NCBI GenBank assembly: GCA_902801475.1 | Contig: CADCIO010000001.1 | Coordinates: 103,157-167,156 of the forward strand | Reading direction: 5' to 3' | From: an uncultured Bacteroidales bacterium | GTDB taxonomy: Bacteria > Bacteroidota > Bacteroidia > Bacteroidales > Bacteroidaceae | Length of the DNA: 64,000 nucleotides | Shown: in pieces, positions 9,036 through 18,755 of the stretch | How positions within the stretch are numbered: the stretch's first letter is position 1 | Layout of the letters: every line of letters begins with the position of its first letter | Notes under the pieces: model-generated | Seen by the model: the letters and a program-made list of their open reading frames with translations, nothing else | Told to the model about the DNA's origin: nothing | Database searches by the model: none | Program-made: the position numbers and the translations under genes

Positions 9036-10169
9036 ATGGTAACAATCAAACAAGTTGAGACGAAAAAGGAGTTGAAACAGTTTATCCGTTTCAACTATGA
9101 ATTGTATAAGGACAACCCGTATTCGGTGCCTGATCTCTATGAGGATATGCTGGACACGTTCTCGGACAAAAATCCTGCTATGGACTTCTGCGAGGCTGCG
9201 TATTTCTTGGCATATAAGGATGACAAGATAGTGGGACGTGTGGCTGCTATCATCAACAAGAAGGCGAACAAGGCGTGGAACTTGAAGAATGTGAGGTTTG
9301 GTTGGATAGACTTTGTGGATGATGAGGAAGTGAGCGAGGCATTGCTGAAAGCTGTGGAAGAGTGGGGTAGAGAGAAGGGTATGGACACGATTCAGGGGCC
9401 TCTGGGCTTTACGGATATGGATGCGGAGGGTATGCTGATTGAAGGTTTTGAGGAACTCTCGACGATGGCTACCATCTACAACTACCCATACTATCAGAAG
9501 CACATCGAAAGGCTCGGTTTCGAGAAGGATGCCGACTGGATTGAGATGCTGATGACGGTGCCAAAGGAAACAGGACTGCCTGAGCGACTGAAGCGTGTGG
9601 CTGAGATTGTGATGAAGAAGTATGACCTGCACATCAAGAAGTACACCTCTTCGAAGAAGATTGCGAAGGAGTATGGTCAGGAGATTTTCGCACTCATCAA
9701 CGAAGCCTTCAAGCCTTTGTTTGGTTACAGCGAACTGAGCCAGAAGCAGATAGACCACTATGTGAAGATGTACCTGCCTGTGCTTGACTTGAAGCTGGTG
9801 AGCCTCATCACAGAGGCAAACGGTCGATTGGTGGCGGTAGGTATCTCGATGCCGTCGATGTCGAAAGCATTGCAGAAAGCAAAGGGTAAACTCTTCCCGT
9901 TGGGTTGGTGGCACTTGCTGAAGGCATTGAAGATTAAGAAACCAAAGATTCTTGACTTGATGCTGGTGGGTGTGTTGCCAGAGTATCAGGGAAAAGGCGT
10001 GAACTCGATTCTCTTCTACGACTTGCTGCCCATATACATTTCAGAGGGATATGATTACGTGGAGACGAATCCAGAGCTGGAGTTGAACGACAAGGTGCAG
10101 CAGCAATGGATTTATTTTGAACGGAGACAGCACAAGAGAAGAAGGTGCTACAAGAAGGAAATCAAATAA
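9036..10169 (+). CDS. GNAT-like acyltransferase, conserved in Bacteroidetes
   Basis: A 377-residue cytoplasmic protein with two GNAT-like regions. An N-terminal strand pair, [20 protein letters not shown] (residues about 60-80), is followed near residues 305-325 by [19 protein letters not shown]. The latter resembles the acyl-CoA-binding Q/RxxGxG/A motif. The ATG at 9036 was chosen over 9024 because it follows the -7 box at the usual distance. The parE start codon follows 2 bp after the stop, so the genes probably share a transcript. The acceptor substrate is unknown. Confidence 0.7.
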   Translation: MVTIKQVETKKELKQFIRFNYELYKDNPYSVPDLYEDMLDTFSDKNPAMDFCEAAYFLAYKDDKIVGRVAAIINKKANKAWNLKNVRFGWIDFVDDEEVSEALLKAVEEWGREKGMDTIQGPLGFTDMDAEGMLIEGFEELSTMATIYNYPYYQKHIERLGFEKDADWIEMLMTVPKETGLPERLKRVAEIVMKKYDLHIKKYTSSKKIAKEYGQEIFALINEAFKPLFGYSELSQKQIDHYVKMYLPVLDLKLVSLITEANGRLVAVGISMPSMSKALQKAKGKLFPLGWWHLLKALKIKKPKILDLMLVGVLPEYQGKGVNSILFYDLLPIYISEGYDYVETNPELELNDKVQQQWIYFERRQHKRRRCYKKEIK

Positions 10170-10171
10170 CA

Positions 10172-12136
10172 ATGGAAGAAAAGAACCTAAATAATACCCC
10201 AGAAACCAATTATGATGATGCCAACATCATCACCTTGACAGGTGTGGAGCACATCCGTCTGCGTCCTGGTATGTACATCGGTCGTTTGGGCGATGGCAGC
10301 CATGCAGAGGACGGCATCTATGTGCTGCTCAAGGAGATTATCGACAACAGTATCGATGAGTTCAAGATGAATGCCGGCAAGCGCATCGAGGTGGAGGTGA
10401 TTGAGAACAAGGCTGTGACGGTGCGTGACTACGGTCGAGGCATCCCACAGGGAAAGATGATCGAGGCTGTGAGCATCCTGAACACGGGTGGTAAGTACGA
10501 CTCGAAGGCTTTCCAGAAGTCCATCGGACTGAATGGTGTGGGTACGAAGGCTGTAAATGCCTTGTCGAATCGCTTTGAGGTAAGAAGTTATCGCGATGGG
10601 GTAGTGCGCACAGCTGTGTTTGAGAAAGGTAAGCTCATCGACGACCAAACGGCGAAGACCAAGGAGGAGAACGGCACATTCATCTCGTTCGAACCAGACG
10701 ACTCGCTGTTCCTTAACTATAAGTTTCAGGATGAGTTCGTCAGCAATATGCTGCGCAACTACACCTACCTGAACACAGGACTGGAGATTTACTACAACGG
10801 CAGTCGCATCGTGAGCCGCAATGGTTTGAAAGACCTCCTGAAGGACACGATGGATGCAACGCCTCTCTATGAGATCATCCACCTGAAGGGTGACGACATC
10901 GAGATTGCTTTCACGCATACCAACCAGCAGTATGGCGAAGAATACCATTCGTTTGTGAATGGTCAGCACACCATTCAGGGAGGTACGCATCAGAGTGCGT
11001 TCAAGGAGCACATCGCCAGAACCATCAAGGAGTTCTACGGCAAGAACTACGAGTACAGCGACATCCGCTCAGGTATTATCGCAGCGATTGCCATCAATGT
11101 ACAGGAGCCGCAGTTCGAGTCGCAGACGAAGATCAAGTTGGGTTCGCTCACAATGGAACCGAATGGTGGCATCAGCGTGAACAAGTTCGTGGGCGACTTC
11201 ATCAAGACCGAAGTCGATAACTACCTGCACAAGAACTTGGATGTGGCCGAGATTATCGAAGAGAAGATCAAGGACAACGAAAGAGATAGAAAGGCGATTG
11301 CTGGTGTGACAAAACTGGCTCGTGAACGTGCCAAGAAAGCCAATCTGCACAATCGCAAACTGCGCGACTGCAAGATACATCTCAACGACCCCAAGGGCGA
11401 ATTGAAGGAAGAGAGTTCCATCTTCATCACAGAGGGTGACTCAGCCAGCGGAAGCATCACGAAGAGCCGCGATGTGATGACGCAGGCTGTGTTCTCCTTG
11501 CGAGGAAAACCGCTGAACTCGTACGGTTTGACGAAGAAGGTGGTGTATGAGAATGAAGAATTCAATCTGTTGCAGGCAGCCCTGAACATCGAAGACGGCA
11601 TTGATGGCTTGCGTTACAATAAGGTGATTGTGGCAACCGATGCCGATGTCGATGGCATGCACATCCGACTGCTGATGATCACGTTCTTCTTGCAGTTCTT
11701 CCCAGAACTGGTCAGGACAGGACACGTATATATCCTGCAAACGCCACTTTTCCGTGTAAGAAACAGGAAGAAGCGCATCAAGAAGGCGACGTTGGACAAG
11801 TATATGGAGGAGCATCCCGACAGCAAGGGTGACTTCATCACCATCTATTGCTACAGCGATGAAGAGCGCCAGAAGGCCATCGAGCTGTTGGGGCCTGAAC
11901 CTGAAATCACCCGATTCAAAGGATTGGGCGAGATTTCTCCTGACGAGTTCAAGAATTTCATCGGCTCTGATATGCGACTGGAAAGCGTCACCCTGCGCAA
12001 GACTGACCAGGTGAAGGAGCTGCTGGAGTACTACATGGGCAAGAACACCATGCAGCGCCAGAACTTCATCATCAACAATCTGGTGATCGAGGAAGACAAG
12101 CCAGAGGAGGACACAGAACTGGAAGATGAGGAGTAG
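10172..12136 (+). CDS. parE: DNA topoisomerase IV subunit B
   Basis: The ATPase subunit of a type IIA topoisomerase that separates linked daughter chromosomes. The 654-residue protein has a GHKL ATPase domain ([29 protein letters not shown]) and a transducer domain. Its TOPRIM domain contains [10 protein letters not shown] and the metal-binding [10 protein letters not shown]. The [13 protein letters not shown] signature is the ParE form; GyrB would read EGDSAGG. The partner parC is not in the window. The gene follows the GNAT-like gene with a 2-bp gap and precedes coaD. Confidence 0.93.
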   Translation: MEEKNLNNTPETNYDDANIITLTGVEHIRLRPGMYIGRLGDGSHAEDGIYVLLKEIIDNSIDEFKMNAGKRIEVEVIENKAVTVRDYGRGIPQGKMIEAVSILNTGGKYDSKAFQKSIGLNGVGTKAVNALSNRFEVRSYRDGVVRTAVFEKGKLIDDQTAKTKEENGTFISFEPDDSLFLNYKFQDEFVSNMLRNYTYLNTGLEIYYNGSRIVSRNGLKDLLKDTMDATPLYEIIHLKGDDIEIAFTHTNQQYGEEYHSFVNGQHTIQGGTHQSAFKEHIARTIKEFYGKNYEYSDIRSGIIAAIAINVQEPQFESQTKIKLGSLTMEPNGGISVNKFVGDFIKTEVDNYLHKNLDVAEIIEEKIKDNERDRKAIAGVTKLARERAKKANLHNRKLRDCKIHLNDPKGELKEESSIFITEGDSASGSITKSRDVMTQAVFSLRGKPLNSYGLTKKVVYENEEFNLLQAALNIEDGIDGLRYNKVIVATDADVDGMHIRLLMITFFLQFFPELVRTGHVYILQTPLFRVRNRKKRIKKATLDKYMEEHPDSKGDFITIYCYSDEERQKAIELLGPEPEITRFKGLGEISPDEFKNFIGSDMRLESVTLRKTDQVKELLEYYMGKNTMQRQNFIINNLVIEEDKPEEDTELEDEE

Positions 12137-12168
12137 AGTAGGGGAGTGATATCATAAAGAATAAAGGA

Positions 12169-12612
12169 ATGAGCAAGATAGCAGTATTTGCAGGGAGTTT
12201 CGACCCGTTCACGATTGGTCATAAGAACATCGTTGACCGCGCGCTGAAGAGTGTGGCTGACGAGGTCATCATTGCCATCGGCATCAACTACGAGAAGAAG
12301 TACATGTTCTCGCTCGAAGAACGGATGCAGGCAATTCGCAAGGCTTATCAAGATGAGCCAAGAGTGCGAGTGGAAACTTACGAAGGACTGACCACCGACT
12401 TTGCCAAGAGGGTAGGGGCGAGTTTCCTCCTACGAGGCGTCAGAAGCGTGAAAGACTACGAGTTTGAACGCGATATGGCAGAGGTGAATCATCGCCTCAC
12501 AGGCATTGAGACGGTGCTGTTGTTCACAGATGCCAAGTATTCGTGTGTCAGTTCGAGCATCGTGCGCGAATTGATTTCCTATCATCAAGATGTAAAAGAC
12601 TTTCTACCATAA
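12169..12612 (+). CDS. coaD: Phosphopantetheine adenylyltransferase
   Basis: CoaD transfers AMP from ATP to 4'-phosphopantetheine, the penultimate step of coenzyme A synthesis. The 147-residue product is close to the usual length. It has the nucleotidyltransferase motif GSFDPFTIGHKNIVDRA (including TxGH), LRGVRSVKDYEFERDMA and the C-terminal SCVSSSIVREL, equivalent to ISSSxVRE. It lies 32 bp after parE and 2 bp before the S41 protease gene. Confidence 0.96.
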   Translation: MSKIAVFAGSFDPFTIGHKNIVDRALKSVADEVIIAIGINYEKKYMFSLEERMQAIRKAYQDEPRVRVETYEGLTTDFAKRVGASFLLRGVRSVKDYEFERDMAEVNHRLTGIETVLLFTDAKYSCVSSSIVRELISYHQDVKDFLP

Positions 12613-12614
12613 AC

Positions 12615-14330
12615 ATGACAAACATTTTTAGCAACATAAAGACCATTCTGCTGGCAAGCCTTCTGATGATGACGATGCCGCTGATGGCACAGCAAGGAAA
12701 TAATAGAAGCAATAACAGTAGAAACAATAATAGTTCTGAGCTGGATGTGCAACTTCGTAAACTGATCTATGCACAAGGAGCCATCACGCAATTGTATGTC
12801 GATACTGTCAACATCTCGAAGTTGACTGAGGATGCCATTCGTGGGATGCTCACAGAGCTTGACCCTCATTCGACCTATACGCCTGCTAAGGATGTGGAAG
12901 CCATGAATGAACCGTTGGCAGGCTCTTTCGATGGCATTGGCGTGCAGTTCAACATGAACGAAGACACGCTGGTGGTCATCCAAACCATCAGCGGTGGTCC
13001 TTCTGAGAAGGTGGGTATCATGGCTGGCGATATGATTGTGACGGTTAACGACACAGCCATTGCCGGCGTGAAGATGTCGCGTGAGGAAATCATGAAGCGC
13101 TTGCGTGGTCCAAAGGGAACGACCGTTGATCTGGGGGTGATTCGTCCTGGTGTGAACGGTGTGCAGAAGTTCAAGGTCACACGCGACAAGATTCCAGTTT
13201 ACACGGTCGATGCCTTCTATATGATTGATGAGAAGACGGGCTATGTGCGCATCAGCAACTTCGGTTCCACGACCACCGATGAGTTTGTCAAAGCCACCAA
13301 CTATTTGACAGCATGTGGCATGAAGAACCTCGTTCTCGATCTCCAAGGCAATCCTGGAGGCTATCTGCAGGCTGCCGTCACGCTCTCCGACCAGTTCCTC
13401 AACAACAACGAGATGATTGTCTATACTGAGGGACGCACCACAGGCCGACAGGAGTATCATGCAGGAAAGGACAAGATTGACCTCAACAAGATTGTCGTGC
13501 TGGTGGATGGTTACACAGCCTCCGCTGCCGAAATCGTTTCAGGAGCTTTGCAGGATCACGACAGAGGCATCATCGTGGGACGTCGCACCTTTGCCAAGGG
13601 ACTCGTACAGCGTTCTATCCCATTGCCCGACGGTTCTGAGATGCGCCTGACCATTGCCCACTACTACAGTCCTGTGGGTCGTTGCTTCCAAAAGCCTTAC
13701 GAGAAAGGTGACCGCAGGAAATACGATATGGATATGCTCGACCGACTCAACAGCGGAGAACTGATGAGTGCCGACAGCATCCATTTCCCCGACTCGCTCA
13801 AATATACGACCAAGGGTGGGCGCATCGTCTATGGCGGAGGTGGTATCATGCCCGATGTCTATGTGCCGCTCGACACAACCTACTACACCCGACTTCATCG
13901 TGAGCTTGCAGCCAAGGGATGTATCAACAGCTCCATCCTCAAATGGTTGAACACCAACCAGAAGCGACTTATTAAGGACTATAACGTCAAGGACTTCAGG
14001 AAGGAACGCGAACGTCTGTTGAAGGACAAGGACATCAACGATGAGCGTTTCCGTGAAGGTTTCGTGCGGTTCAAGAATGAGTTTGAAGTGCCCCAAGAGA
14101 TGCTGGACATCCTCTGGGCGAAGGCAAAGGATGAGCACATCGAATACACCGACTCTGCGCTTCAAGCCACATTGCCCTTCCTGCGCATCCAGTTGAAGGC
14201 ACTCGTGGCACGCGATCTCTTCAGCAGTTCGGAGTACTACGAGGTGGTGAATCCCATCAGCGAAATCTACAAGCAGGGAATTGAAGCCATCAAGGACGAG
14301 GAACTTTTCAAAGACATAAAGACACAATAG
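12615..14330 (+). CDS. S41 carboxy-terminal processing peptidase
   Basis: A 571-residue exported protease of the CtpA/Prc type. A signal peptide (residues 1 to about 26, ending LMAQQ) is followed by a short Asn/Ser-rich stretch and an N-terminal helical region. A PDZ domain follows (about 95-190, with GSFDGIGVQFN and VGIMAGD). The S41 catalytic core contains GNPGGYL, the nucleophile in TASAAEIVSGAL and the catalytic lysine in RRTFAKGLVQ. It probably degrades or trims periplasmic proteins from their C-termini. The ATG at 12615 was chosen because it begins the signal peptide. It follows coaD by 2 bp and precedes ybeY by 1 bp, so these genes form a tight operon. Confidence 0.92.
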   Translation: MTNIFSNIKTILLASLLMMTMPLMAQQGNNRSNNSRNNNSSELDVQLRKLIYAQGAITQLYVDTVNISKLTEDAIRGMLTELDPHSTYTPAKDVEAMNEPLAGSFDGIGVQFNMNEDTLVVIQTISGGPSEKVGIMAGDMIVTVNDTAIAGVKMSREEIMKRLRGPKGTTVDLGVIRPGVNGVQKFKVTRDKIPVYTVDAFYMIDEKTGYVRISNFGSTTTDEFVKATNYLTACGMKNLVLDLQGNPGGYLQAAVTLSDQFLNNNEMIVYTEGRTTGRQEYHAGKDKIDLNKIVVLVDGYTASAAEIVSGALQDHDRGIIVGRRTFAKGLVQRSIPLPDGSEMRLTIAHYYSPVGRCFQKPYEKGDRRKYDMDMLDRLNSGELMSADSIHFPDSLKYTTKGGRIVYGGGGIMPDVYVPLDTTYYTRLHRELAAKGCINSSILKWLNTNQKRLIKDYNVKDFRKERERLLKDKDINDERFREGFVRFKNEFEVPQEMLDILWAKAKDEHIEYTDSALQATLPFLRIQLKALVARDLFSSSEYYEVVNPISEIYKQGIEAIKDEELFKDIKTQ

Positions 14331-14331
14331 C

Positions 14332-14775
14332 ATGATTACCTATCAAACAGATGGCGTGAAGATGCCACCCATTCGTCGCCGTCAAATCAGCGCATGGGTG
14401 AAGGCTGTGGCTGCCACCTACGGAAAGAGGGTGGGGGACATCGGCTACATCTTCTGCAACGACGACAAGATTCTCGAGGTGAACCAGCAGTATCTGCAGC
14501 ACGACTACTACACCGACATCATCACCTTCGACTACTGCGACGACGCTCTCCTCACAGGTAAGAAGGACACCATTGCTGGCGACCTCATCATCAGCCTCGA
14601 CACCGTTCGCACCAATGCCGAACAGCAAGGCGCCACCTACGAGGAAGAGCTCCACCGTGTCATCATCCACGGCATCCTCCACCTCTGCGGCATCAACGAC
14701 AAAGGCCCAGGCGAACGCGAAATCATGGAAGCGGCCGAGAACAAGGCGCTGACACTTTTGAAAGAAATCAACTAA
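14332..14775 (+). CDS. ybeY: rRNA maturation RNase YbeY, variant metal site
   Basis: YbeY is a single-strand endoribonuclease for 16S rRNA 3'-end maturation and ribosome quality control. The 147-residue product has the family motif in the form HGILHLCGINDK. The usual motif is HGxLHLxGYDH, with three His zinc ligands. The first two His are kept, and the third position reads Lys. I believe related Bacteroidetes proteins share this variant, so it is probably a lineage feature and not damage. The gene is tightly packed behind the S41 protease gene and followed by a CTAG-rich 9-bp repeat before argF'. Confidence 0.9.
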   Translation: MITYQTDGVKMPPIRRRQISAWVKAVAATYGKRVGDIGYIFCNDDKILEVNQQYLQHDYYTDIITFDYCDDALLTGKKDTIAGDLIISLDTVRTNAEQQGATYEEELHRVIIHGILHLCGINDKGPGEREIMEAAENKALTLLKEIN

Positions 14776-14780
14776 AAGAA

Positions 14781-14853
14781 CTAGTCTTCCTAGATTTACC
14801 CTAGATTTCCTAGTCAAACTAGAGAAGCTAGAAAACCCCATAAACCCCACAAA
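14781..14853. repeat. CTAG-containing 9-bp repeat array
   Basis: CTAG occurs six times, at 14781, 14790, 14801, 14810, 14819 and 14828, almost always 9 bp apart. Two CCCC(A)-type nonamers follow and lead into the argF' start codon. The array fills the whole gap between ybeY and argF'. CTAG is normally scarce in bacterial DNA, which makes the cluster stand out. Confidence 0.75.
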
Positions 14854-14856
14854 ACA

Positions 14857-15885
14857 ATGAAAATTTTCCAACACGTATCCGACATTGGCGACCTGCGCAA
14901 AGCCCTTGATGAGGCTTTCGAGATCAAGGCCGACCGCTATAAGTATCAGGCTCTTGGCAAGAACAAGACCGCTATGCTCATCTTCTTCAACAACTCCCTG
15001 CGCACTCGCCTCTCCACCCAGAAGGCGGCGCTCAATCTGGGCATGAACGTCATCGTGCTCGATGTCAATCAGGGGGCTTGGAAACTGGAGACTGAGCGTG
15101 GCGTCATCATGGAGGGCGACAAGAGCGAGCACCTCCTCGAGGCCATCCCAGTGATGGGTTGCTACTGCGACATCATCGGCGTGCGTTCCTTCGCCCGTTT
15201 CGAGTCGCGCAAGGATGATTATGAGGAGAAGATCCTCCAGCAGTTCATCCAGTACAGCGGTCGTCCCGTCTTCTTCATGGAGAGTGCCACCGTACACCCT
15301 CTGCAGGCTTTCGCCGACCTCATCACTATCGAGGAGTACAAGGACAAGACCCTCATCGAACCCAATCCGCTCTTTGGCGGAAAGGCCGTCCAGCGTACGC
15401 CCAACAAGCGTCCCAAGGTGGTGCTTTCGTGGGCTCCTCATCCCAGAGCGCTCCCTCAGGCCGTGCCGAACTCTTTCGCTGAATGGATGAATGCTGCCGA
15501 TGTGGACTTCGTGGTGACACATCCCGAGGGCTATGAACTCGACCCGCTGTTCGTCGGCAATGCCCGTGTTGAATACGACCAGATGCGAGCCTTCGAAGGT
15601 GCCGACTTCATCTATGCCAAGAACTGGAGTTGCCCAGGTGTGACCCGTCCCGAAGACTACGGCAAGGTGCTCGGCGACTACCATGACTATGCCGCCTGGA
15701 CCGTCAGCGACCGCCAGATGGCCGTCACCAATCAGGGTTTCTTCATGCATTGCCTTCCTGTGCGCCGCAACATGATCGTCACAGACGATGTCATCGAAGC
15801 GCCCACCTCCATCGTCATCCCCGAAGCCGCCAACCGCGAAATCTCCGCCACCGTCGTGCTCAAGCGGATGCTGGAAAGCCTGTAA
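14857..15885 (+). CDS. argF': N-acylornithine carbamoyltransferase (Bacteroides ArgF' type)
   Basis: This transcarbamylase carbamoylates N-acylated ornithine instead of ornithine in the Bacteroidetes arginine pathway. The 342-residue protein has the carbamoyl-phosphate motif FFNNSLRTRLSTQKAA (residues 43-58), MHCLPVRRN near the C-terminus and a WAPHPRALPQAVPNSF block. The closest family known to me is the B. fragilis N-succinylornithine enzyme. The residue known to set succinyl versus acetyl preference (Pro90 there, Glu in the Xanthomonas acetyl enzyme) is Ser90 here. There is also an insertion after IEEYKDKT compared with the B. fragilis protein as I recall it. The acyl group used is therefore uncertain. 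Confidence 0.9.
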   Translation: MKIFQHVSDIGDLRKALDEAFEIKADRYKYQALGKNKTAMLIFFNNSLRTRLSTQKAALNLGMNVIVLDVNQGAWKLETERGVIMEGDKSEHLLEAIPVMGCYCDIIGVRSFARFESRKDDYEEKILQQFIQYSGRPVFFMESATVHPLQAFADLITIEEYKDKTLIEPNPLFGGKAVQRTPNKRPKVVLSWAPHPRALPQAVPNSFAEWMNAADVDFVVTHPEGYELDPLFVGNARVEYDQMRAFEGADFIYAKNWSCPGVTRPEDYGKVLGDYHDYAAWTVSDRQMAVTNQGFFMHCLPVRRNMIVTDDVIEAPTSIVIPEAANREISATVVLKRMLESL

Positions 15886-15941
15886 CGGCTGACAAAGTCC
15901 ATTTTCATCTTCGTGGAGACTTTGTCACGCTGACAAAAAAA

Positions 15942-15976
15942 CCCAGCATCTAAAAAAGAAGGTGCTGGGATTTTTT
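15942..15976. terminator. Bidirectional rho-independent terminator
   Basis: A 9-bp stem, CCCAGCATC (15942-15950) with GGTGCTGGG (15961-15969), is followed by six T residues, and on the other strand by a seven-base T run. It lies between the converging argF' and lgt genes and can serve both. Confidence 0.85.
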
Positions 15977-15994
15977 GTGTAGGGATGCTGTCAA

Positions 15995-16873
15995 CTAAGT
16001 TGCTTGCTTTTGGGCTCGCCACATACACCATGCGCCCAATATCACAAATGGAATGCTGAGCAGTTGTCCCATGTCAAGGGGCATCTCTTGTTCGAAATTC
16101 ACCTGTTCTTTCTTCAAAAACTCGATGAAGAAGCGGAAGGTGAAGATGGTGGCGAGGCAAAAACCGAAATAAAAGCCCGTTCCGACGGCTATGGGCGACT
16201 TTTCCGCCATGCTCTGGGACTTGTACCACCGCCAGTAAATCATAGCTCCTGCGACGAAAATGATGAGATAGGCGATGGCTTCATAGAGCTGGGCGGGATG
16301 GCGTGGTGCCAATTGCCCATCGACGAGGGCATCACGGCTATGGAAGATGAATCCCCAAGCGACGTCGGTAGGATTGCCGATGATTTCGGAATTCATCAGG
16401 TTGCCGAGACGGATGCAGCAAGCGGTGGCGGGTACGGCGATGGCGATATTGTCCATTACCACCCAAGGACGGAGCTTCATCTTGCGCCAGTAGAGGAACA
16501 TGGCGACGATGAGTCCGATGGTGCCGCCATGAGAAGCGAGTCCCTCGTAACCCGTGAACTTCCATGAGCCGTCGGCCATTTGATGGAAGGGGATGAGCAT
16601 CTCGATGAAACCCTTCCAGCTGGTCAGGTAATAAGCGGGCTCGTAGAAGATGCAGTGGCCGAGTCGAGCACCGATGAGTACACCGAGGAAGCAATAGAAG
16701 AAGAGAGGCTCGAACTTCTCGTCCTCTATCTTCTGATGCTTATAAAGACGCTGCACAATCAGATAGGCCAACAACAAGCCGATGCACCACAGCAGGGAGT
16801 ACCAGCGCACGCTGAAGGAGCCAATCGAAAAAGCCTCAACGGAGGGTTGCCAGTCGATGAAAAGAGTATTCAT
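15995..16873 (-). CDS. lgt: Prolipoprotein diacylglyceryl transferase
   Basis: Lgt transfers diacylglycerol from phosphatidylglycerol to the lipobox cysteine of prolipoproteins in the inner membrane. The 292-residue protein has about seven membrane segments, the Lgt signature region around [15 protein letters not shown] and the HPAQLYEA motif. Its start codon overlaps the ychF stop by one base (TAATG), which suggests translational coupling. The window encodes several lipoproteins that would be its substrates (GH3, TPR protein, thioredoxin-like protein). Confidence 0.95.
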   Translation of the reverse strand: MNTLFIDWQPSVEAFSIGSFSVRWYSLLWCIGLLLAYLIVQRLYKHQKIEDEKFEPLFFYCFLGVLIGARLGHCIFYEPAYYLTSWKGFIEMLIPFHQMADGSWKFTGYEGLASHGGTIGLIVAMFLYWRKMKLRPWVVMDNIAIAVPATACCIRLGNLMNSEIIGNPTDVAWGFIFHSRDALVDGQLAPRHPAQLYEAIAYLIIFVAGAMIYWRWYKSQSMAEKSPIAVGTGFYFGFCLATIFTFRFFIEFLKKEQVNFEQEMPLDMGQLLSIPFVILGAWCMWRAQKQAT

Positions 16874-17976
16874 TATACATTGAATCTAAAGTGCATAATA
16901 TCGCCGTCCTGCACCACATAATCCTTTCCCTCGACGGCGAGTTTGCCGGCCTCGCGGACTGCGGCTTCACTACCATATTTAATATAGTCGTCGTACTTGA
17001 TGACTTCGGCACGGATGAAGCCCTTCTCGAAGTCAGTATGAATCACACCAGCACACTGGGGAGCTTTCCATCCCTTGCGAACCGTCCAAGCCTTCACCTC
17101 CATCTCACCAGCGGTGATGAAGGTCTGCAGGTTCAGGAGCGAATAGATGGCTTTGATGAGTCGATTGCAACCACTCTCCTCCAAACCCAAATCCTCGAGG
17201 AACATCTGTTTCTCTTCATAACTCTCCAGTTCGGCAATGTCGGCCTCGGTCTGCGCACTGATGATCATCAGCTCTGCATCCTCATCCTTGATGGCCTCCT
17301 TCACTTTCTCCACATAGGCGTTGCCAGACTTCGCACTCGCATCATCGACATTGCAGACATAGAGCACAGGCTTGGTGGTCAGGAGGAACATGTTCTTGGC
17401 AGCCAGCACCTCTTCGTCGTTCTCGGGCACGACGGTACGGGCAGAGAGTCCCTTCTCCAATGCCTCCTTGTAACGGAGCAGCAAGCCATACTCGACTTTA
17501 GCATTCTTGTCATGACCGACATTGGCCAGTTTCTCCGTCTTCTTGATGCGCATCTCGACGGTCTCAAGATCCTTCAACTGCAATTCCGTATCAATGATTT
17601 CCTTATCACGGACAGGATCAACCGAACCATCAACATGCACGATGTTACCATTGTCGAAACAGCGCAGCACATGGATGATGGCATCGCACTCACGAATATT
17701 GCCCAGGAACTGGTTGCCCAGACCTTCACCCTGACTGGCCCCTTTCACCAATCCTGCAATATCGACAATGTCGCACACCGCTGGCACAATCCTGCCCGGA
17801 TGCACCAACTCCGCCAATTTTGTCAGTCGCTCGTCAGGCACACTCACCTGACCCAACTGCGCGTCAATCGTACAAAAAGGAAAATTCGCTGCCTGTGCCT
17901 TCGCACTCGACAAGCAATTAAAAAGTGTTGACTTACCCACATTCGGCAAACCCACAATACCTGCTTTCAATGCCAT
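16873..17976 (-). CDS. ychF: Redox-regulated ATPase YchF (Obg-like)
   Basis: YchF is a conserved P-loop protein of the Obg family that binds ribosomes and prefers ATP over GTP. The 367-residue protein begins [20 protein letters not shown] (P-loop, G1). It has [20 protein letters not shown] (G3) and a C-terminal TGS domain ending [11 protein letters not shown]. It heads the ychF-lgt pair. Transcription probably starts within the palindrome at 18014-18057, where a TAACTTTGC box points leftwards. Confidence 0.96.
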   Translation of the reverse strand: MALKAGIVGLPNVGKSTLFNCLSSAKAQAANFPFCTIDAQLGQVSVPDERLTKLAELVHPGRIVPAVCDIVDIAGLVKGASQGEGLGNQFLGNIRECDAIIHVLRCFDNGNIVHVDGSVDPVRDKEIIDTELQLKDLETVEMRIKKTEKLANVGHDKNAKVEYGLLLRYKEALEKGLSARTVVPENDEEVLAAKNMFLLTTKPVLYVCNVDDASAKSGNAYVEKVKEAIKDEDAELMIISAQTEADIAELESYEEKQMFLEDLGLEESGCNRLIKAIYSLLNLQTFITAGEMEVKAWTVRKGWKAPQCAGVIHTDFEKGFIRAEVIKYDDYIKYGSEAAVREAGKLAVEGKDYVVQDGDIMHFRFNV

Positions 17977-18013
17977 ATCTTGTTCTTTTTCTGATAATCT
18001 GTTATTTAATTTC

Positions 18014-18057
18014 GTGCAAAGTTAGGCAAAATTCGCCGAAAAAGCCTAACTTTGCAC
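18014..18057. promoter_or_regulatory. 14-bp perfect inverted repeat holding two divergent -7 boxes
   Basis: GTGCAAAGTTAGGC (18014-18027) and GCCTAACTTTGCAC (18044-18057) are exact reverse complements separated by 16 bp. Each arm contains TAACTTTGC, one facing ychF and one facing the FKBP gene. No TTTG -33 box is seen at 19-20 bp for either. The symmetry may be an operator or a shared promoter, or a hairpin in either leader. Confidence 0.7.
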
Positions 18058-18119
18058 CTGATTTCAACCATTCATGAAGATTTTAATCACATTAAAACAT
18101 AAAAACATCACGAACTATT

Positions 18120-18728
18120 ATGGATAAATTCAGTTATGCGCTTGGTCTCGGCATCGGTCAACAGCTCAAGCAAATGGGACTCAAAGGAAAACTCGTCATC
18201 AACGATTTCGCGGCATCTATCACCGATGTGCTCGAGGACAACGACCTCAAGGTGAGCCATCAGGAAGGTCAGCAGATTGTTAATGCTTTCTTCCGCGAAT
18301 TGGAGCAGAAGCAGAATGCTGCCAAGGCTGAGGCTGGAAAGGCAGCCAAGGAGGAAGGTGCGAAGTTCCTTGCTGAGAATGCCAAGAAAGACGGCGTCAT
18401 CGTGACCAAGAGCGGTCTGCAATACGAAGTCCTCACCGAAGGTACAGGCAAGCAGCCTAAAGCCACTGACACTGTTCGTTGCCACTACGAAGGTCGCCTG
18501 CTCGACGGCACCATCTTCGACAGCAGTTATAAGCGCAACGCTCCTGCCGATTTCGGTCTTCAGCAAGTCATCGCTGGTTGGACAGAAGGCGTTCAGCTTA
18601 TGGCAGAAGGAGCGAAGTACCGCTTCTACATCCCATACATGCTCGCCTACGGAGAGGGTGGGGCAGGCGCCATGATTCCACCATTCGCCACACTCATTTT
18701 CGATGTGGAACTCATCAAGGTGCTGTAA
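18120..18728 (+). CDS. FKBP-type peptidyl-prolyl cis-trans isomerase
   Basis: A 202-residue two-part FKBP. The N-terminal half (residues 1 to about 95) is a helical dimerisation domain of the FkpA/FklB kind. The C-terminal half is the FKBP catalytic domain, with VRCHYEGRLLDGTIFDSSY, VIAGWTEGVQLM and a final FATLIFDVELIKVL. There is no signal peptide, so it is likely cytoplasmic (FklB-like). It faces ychF across the palindromic promoter region and is followed by a glycosidase gene after 27 bp. Confidence 0.9.
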   Translation: MDKFSYALGLGIGQQLKQMGLKGKLVINDFAASITDVLEDNDLKVSHQEGQQIVNAFFRELEQKQNAAKAEAGKAAKEEGAKFLAENAKKDGVIVTKSGLQYEVLTEGTGKQPKATDTVRCHYEGRLLDGTIFDSSYKRNAPADFGLQQVIAGWTEGVQLMAEGAKYRFYIPYMLAYGEGGAGAMIPPFATLIFDVELIKVL

Positions 18729-18755
18729 TCAAAGGATACACCAAAACCATCAAAT

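Noticed and set aside
14308..15750. 480-codon open frame on the minus strand opposite ybeY and argF'
   Set aside because: It is antisense to two well-supported enzymes and has a biased His/Val/Glu composition typical of shadow frames.
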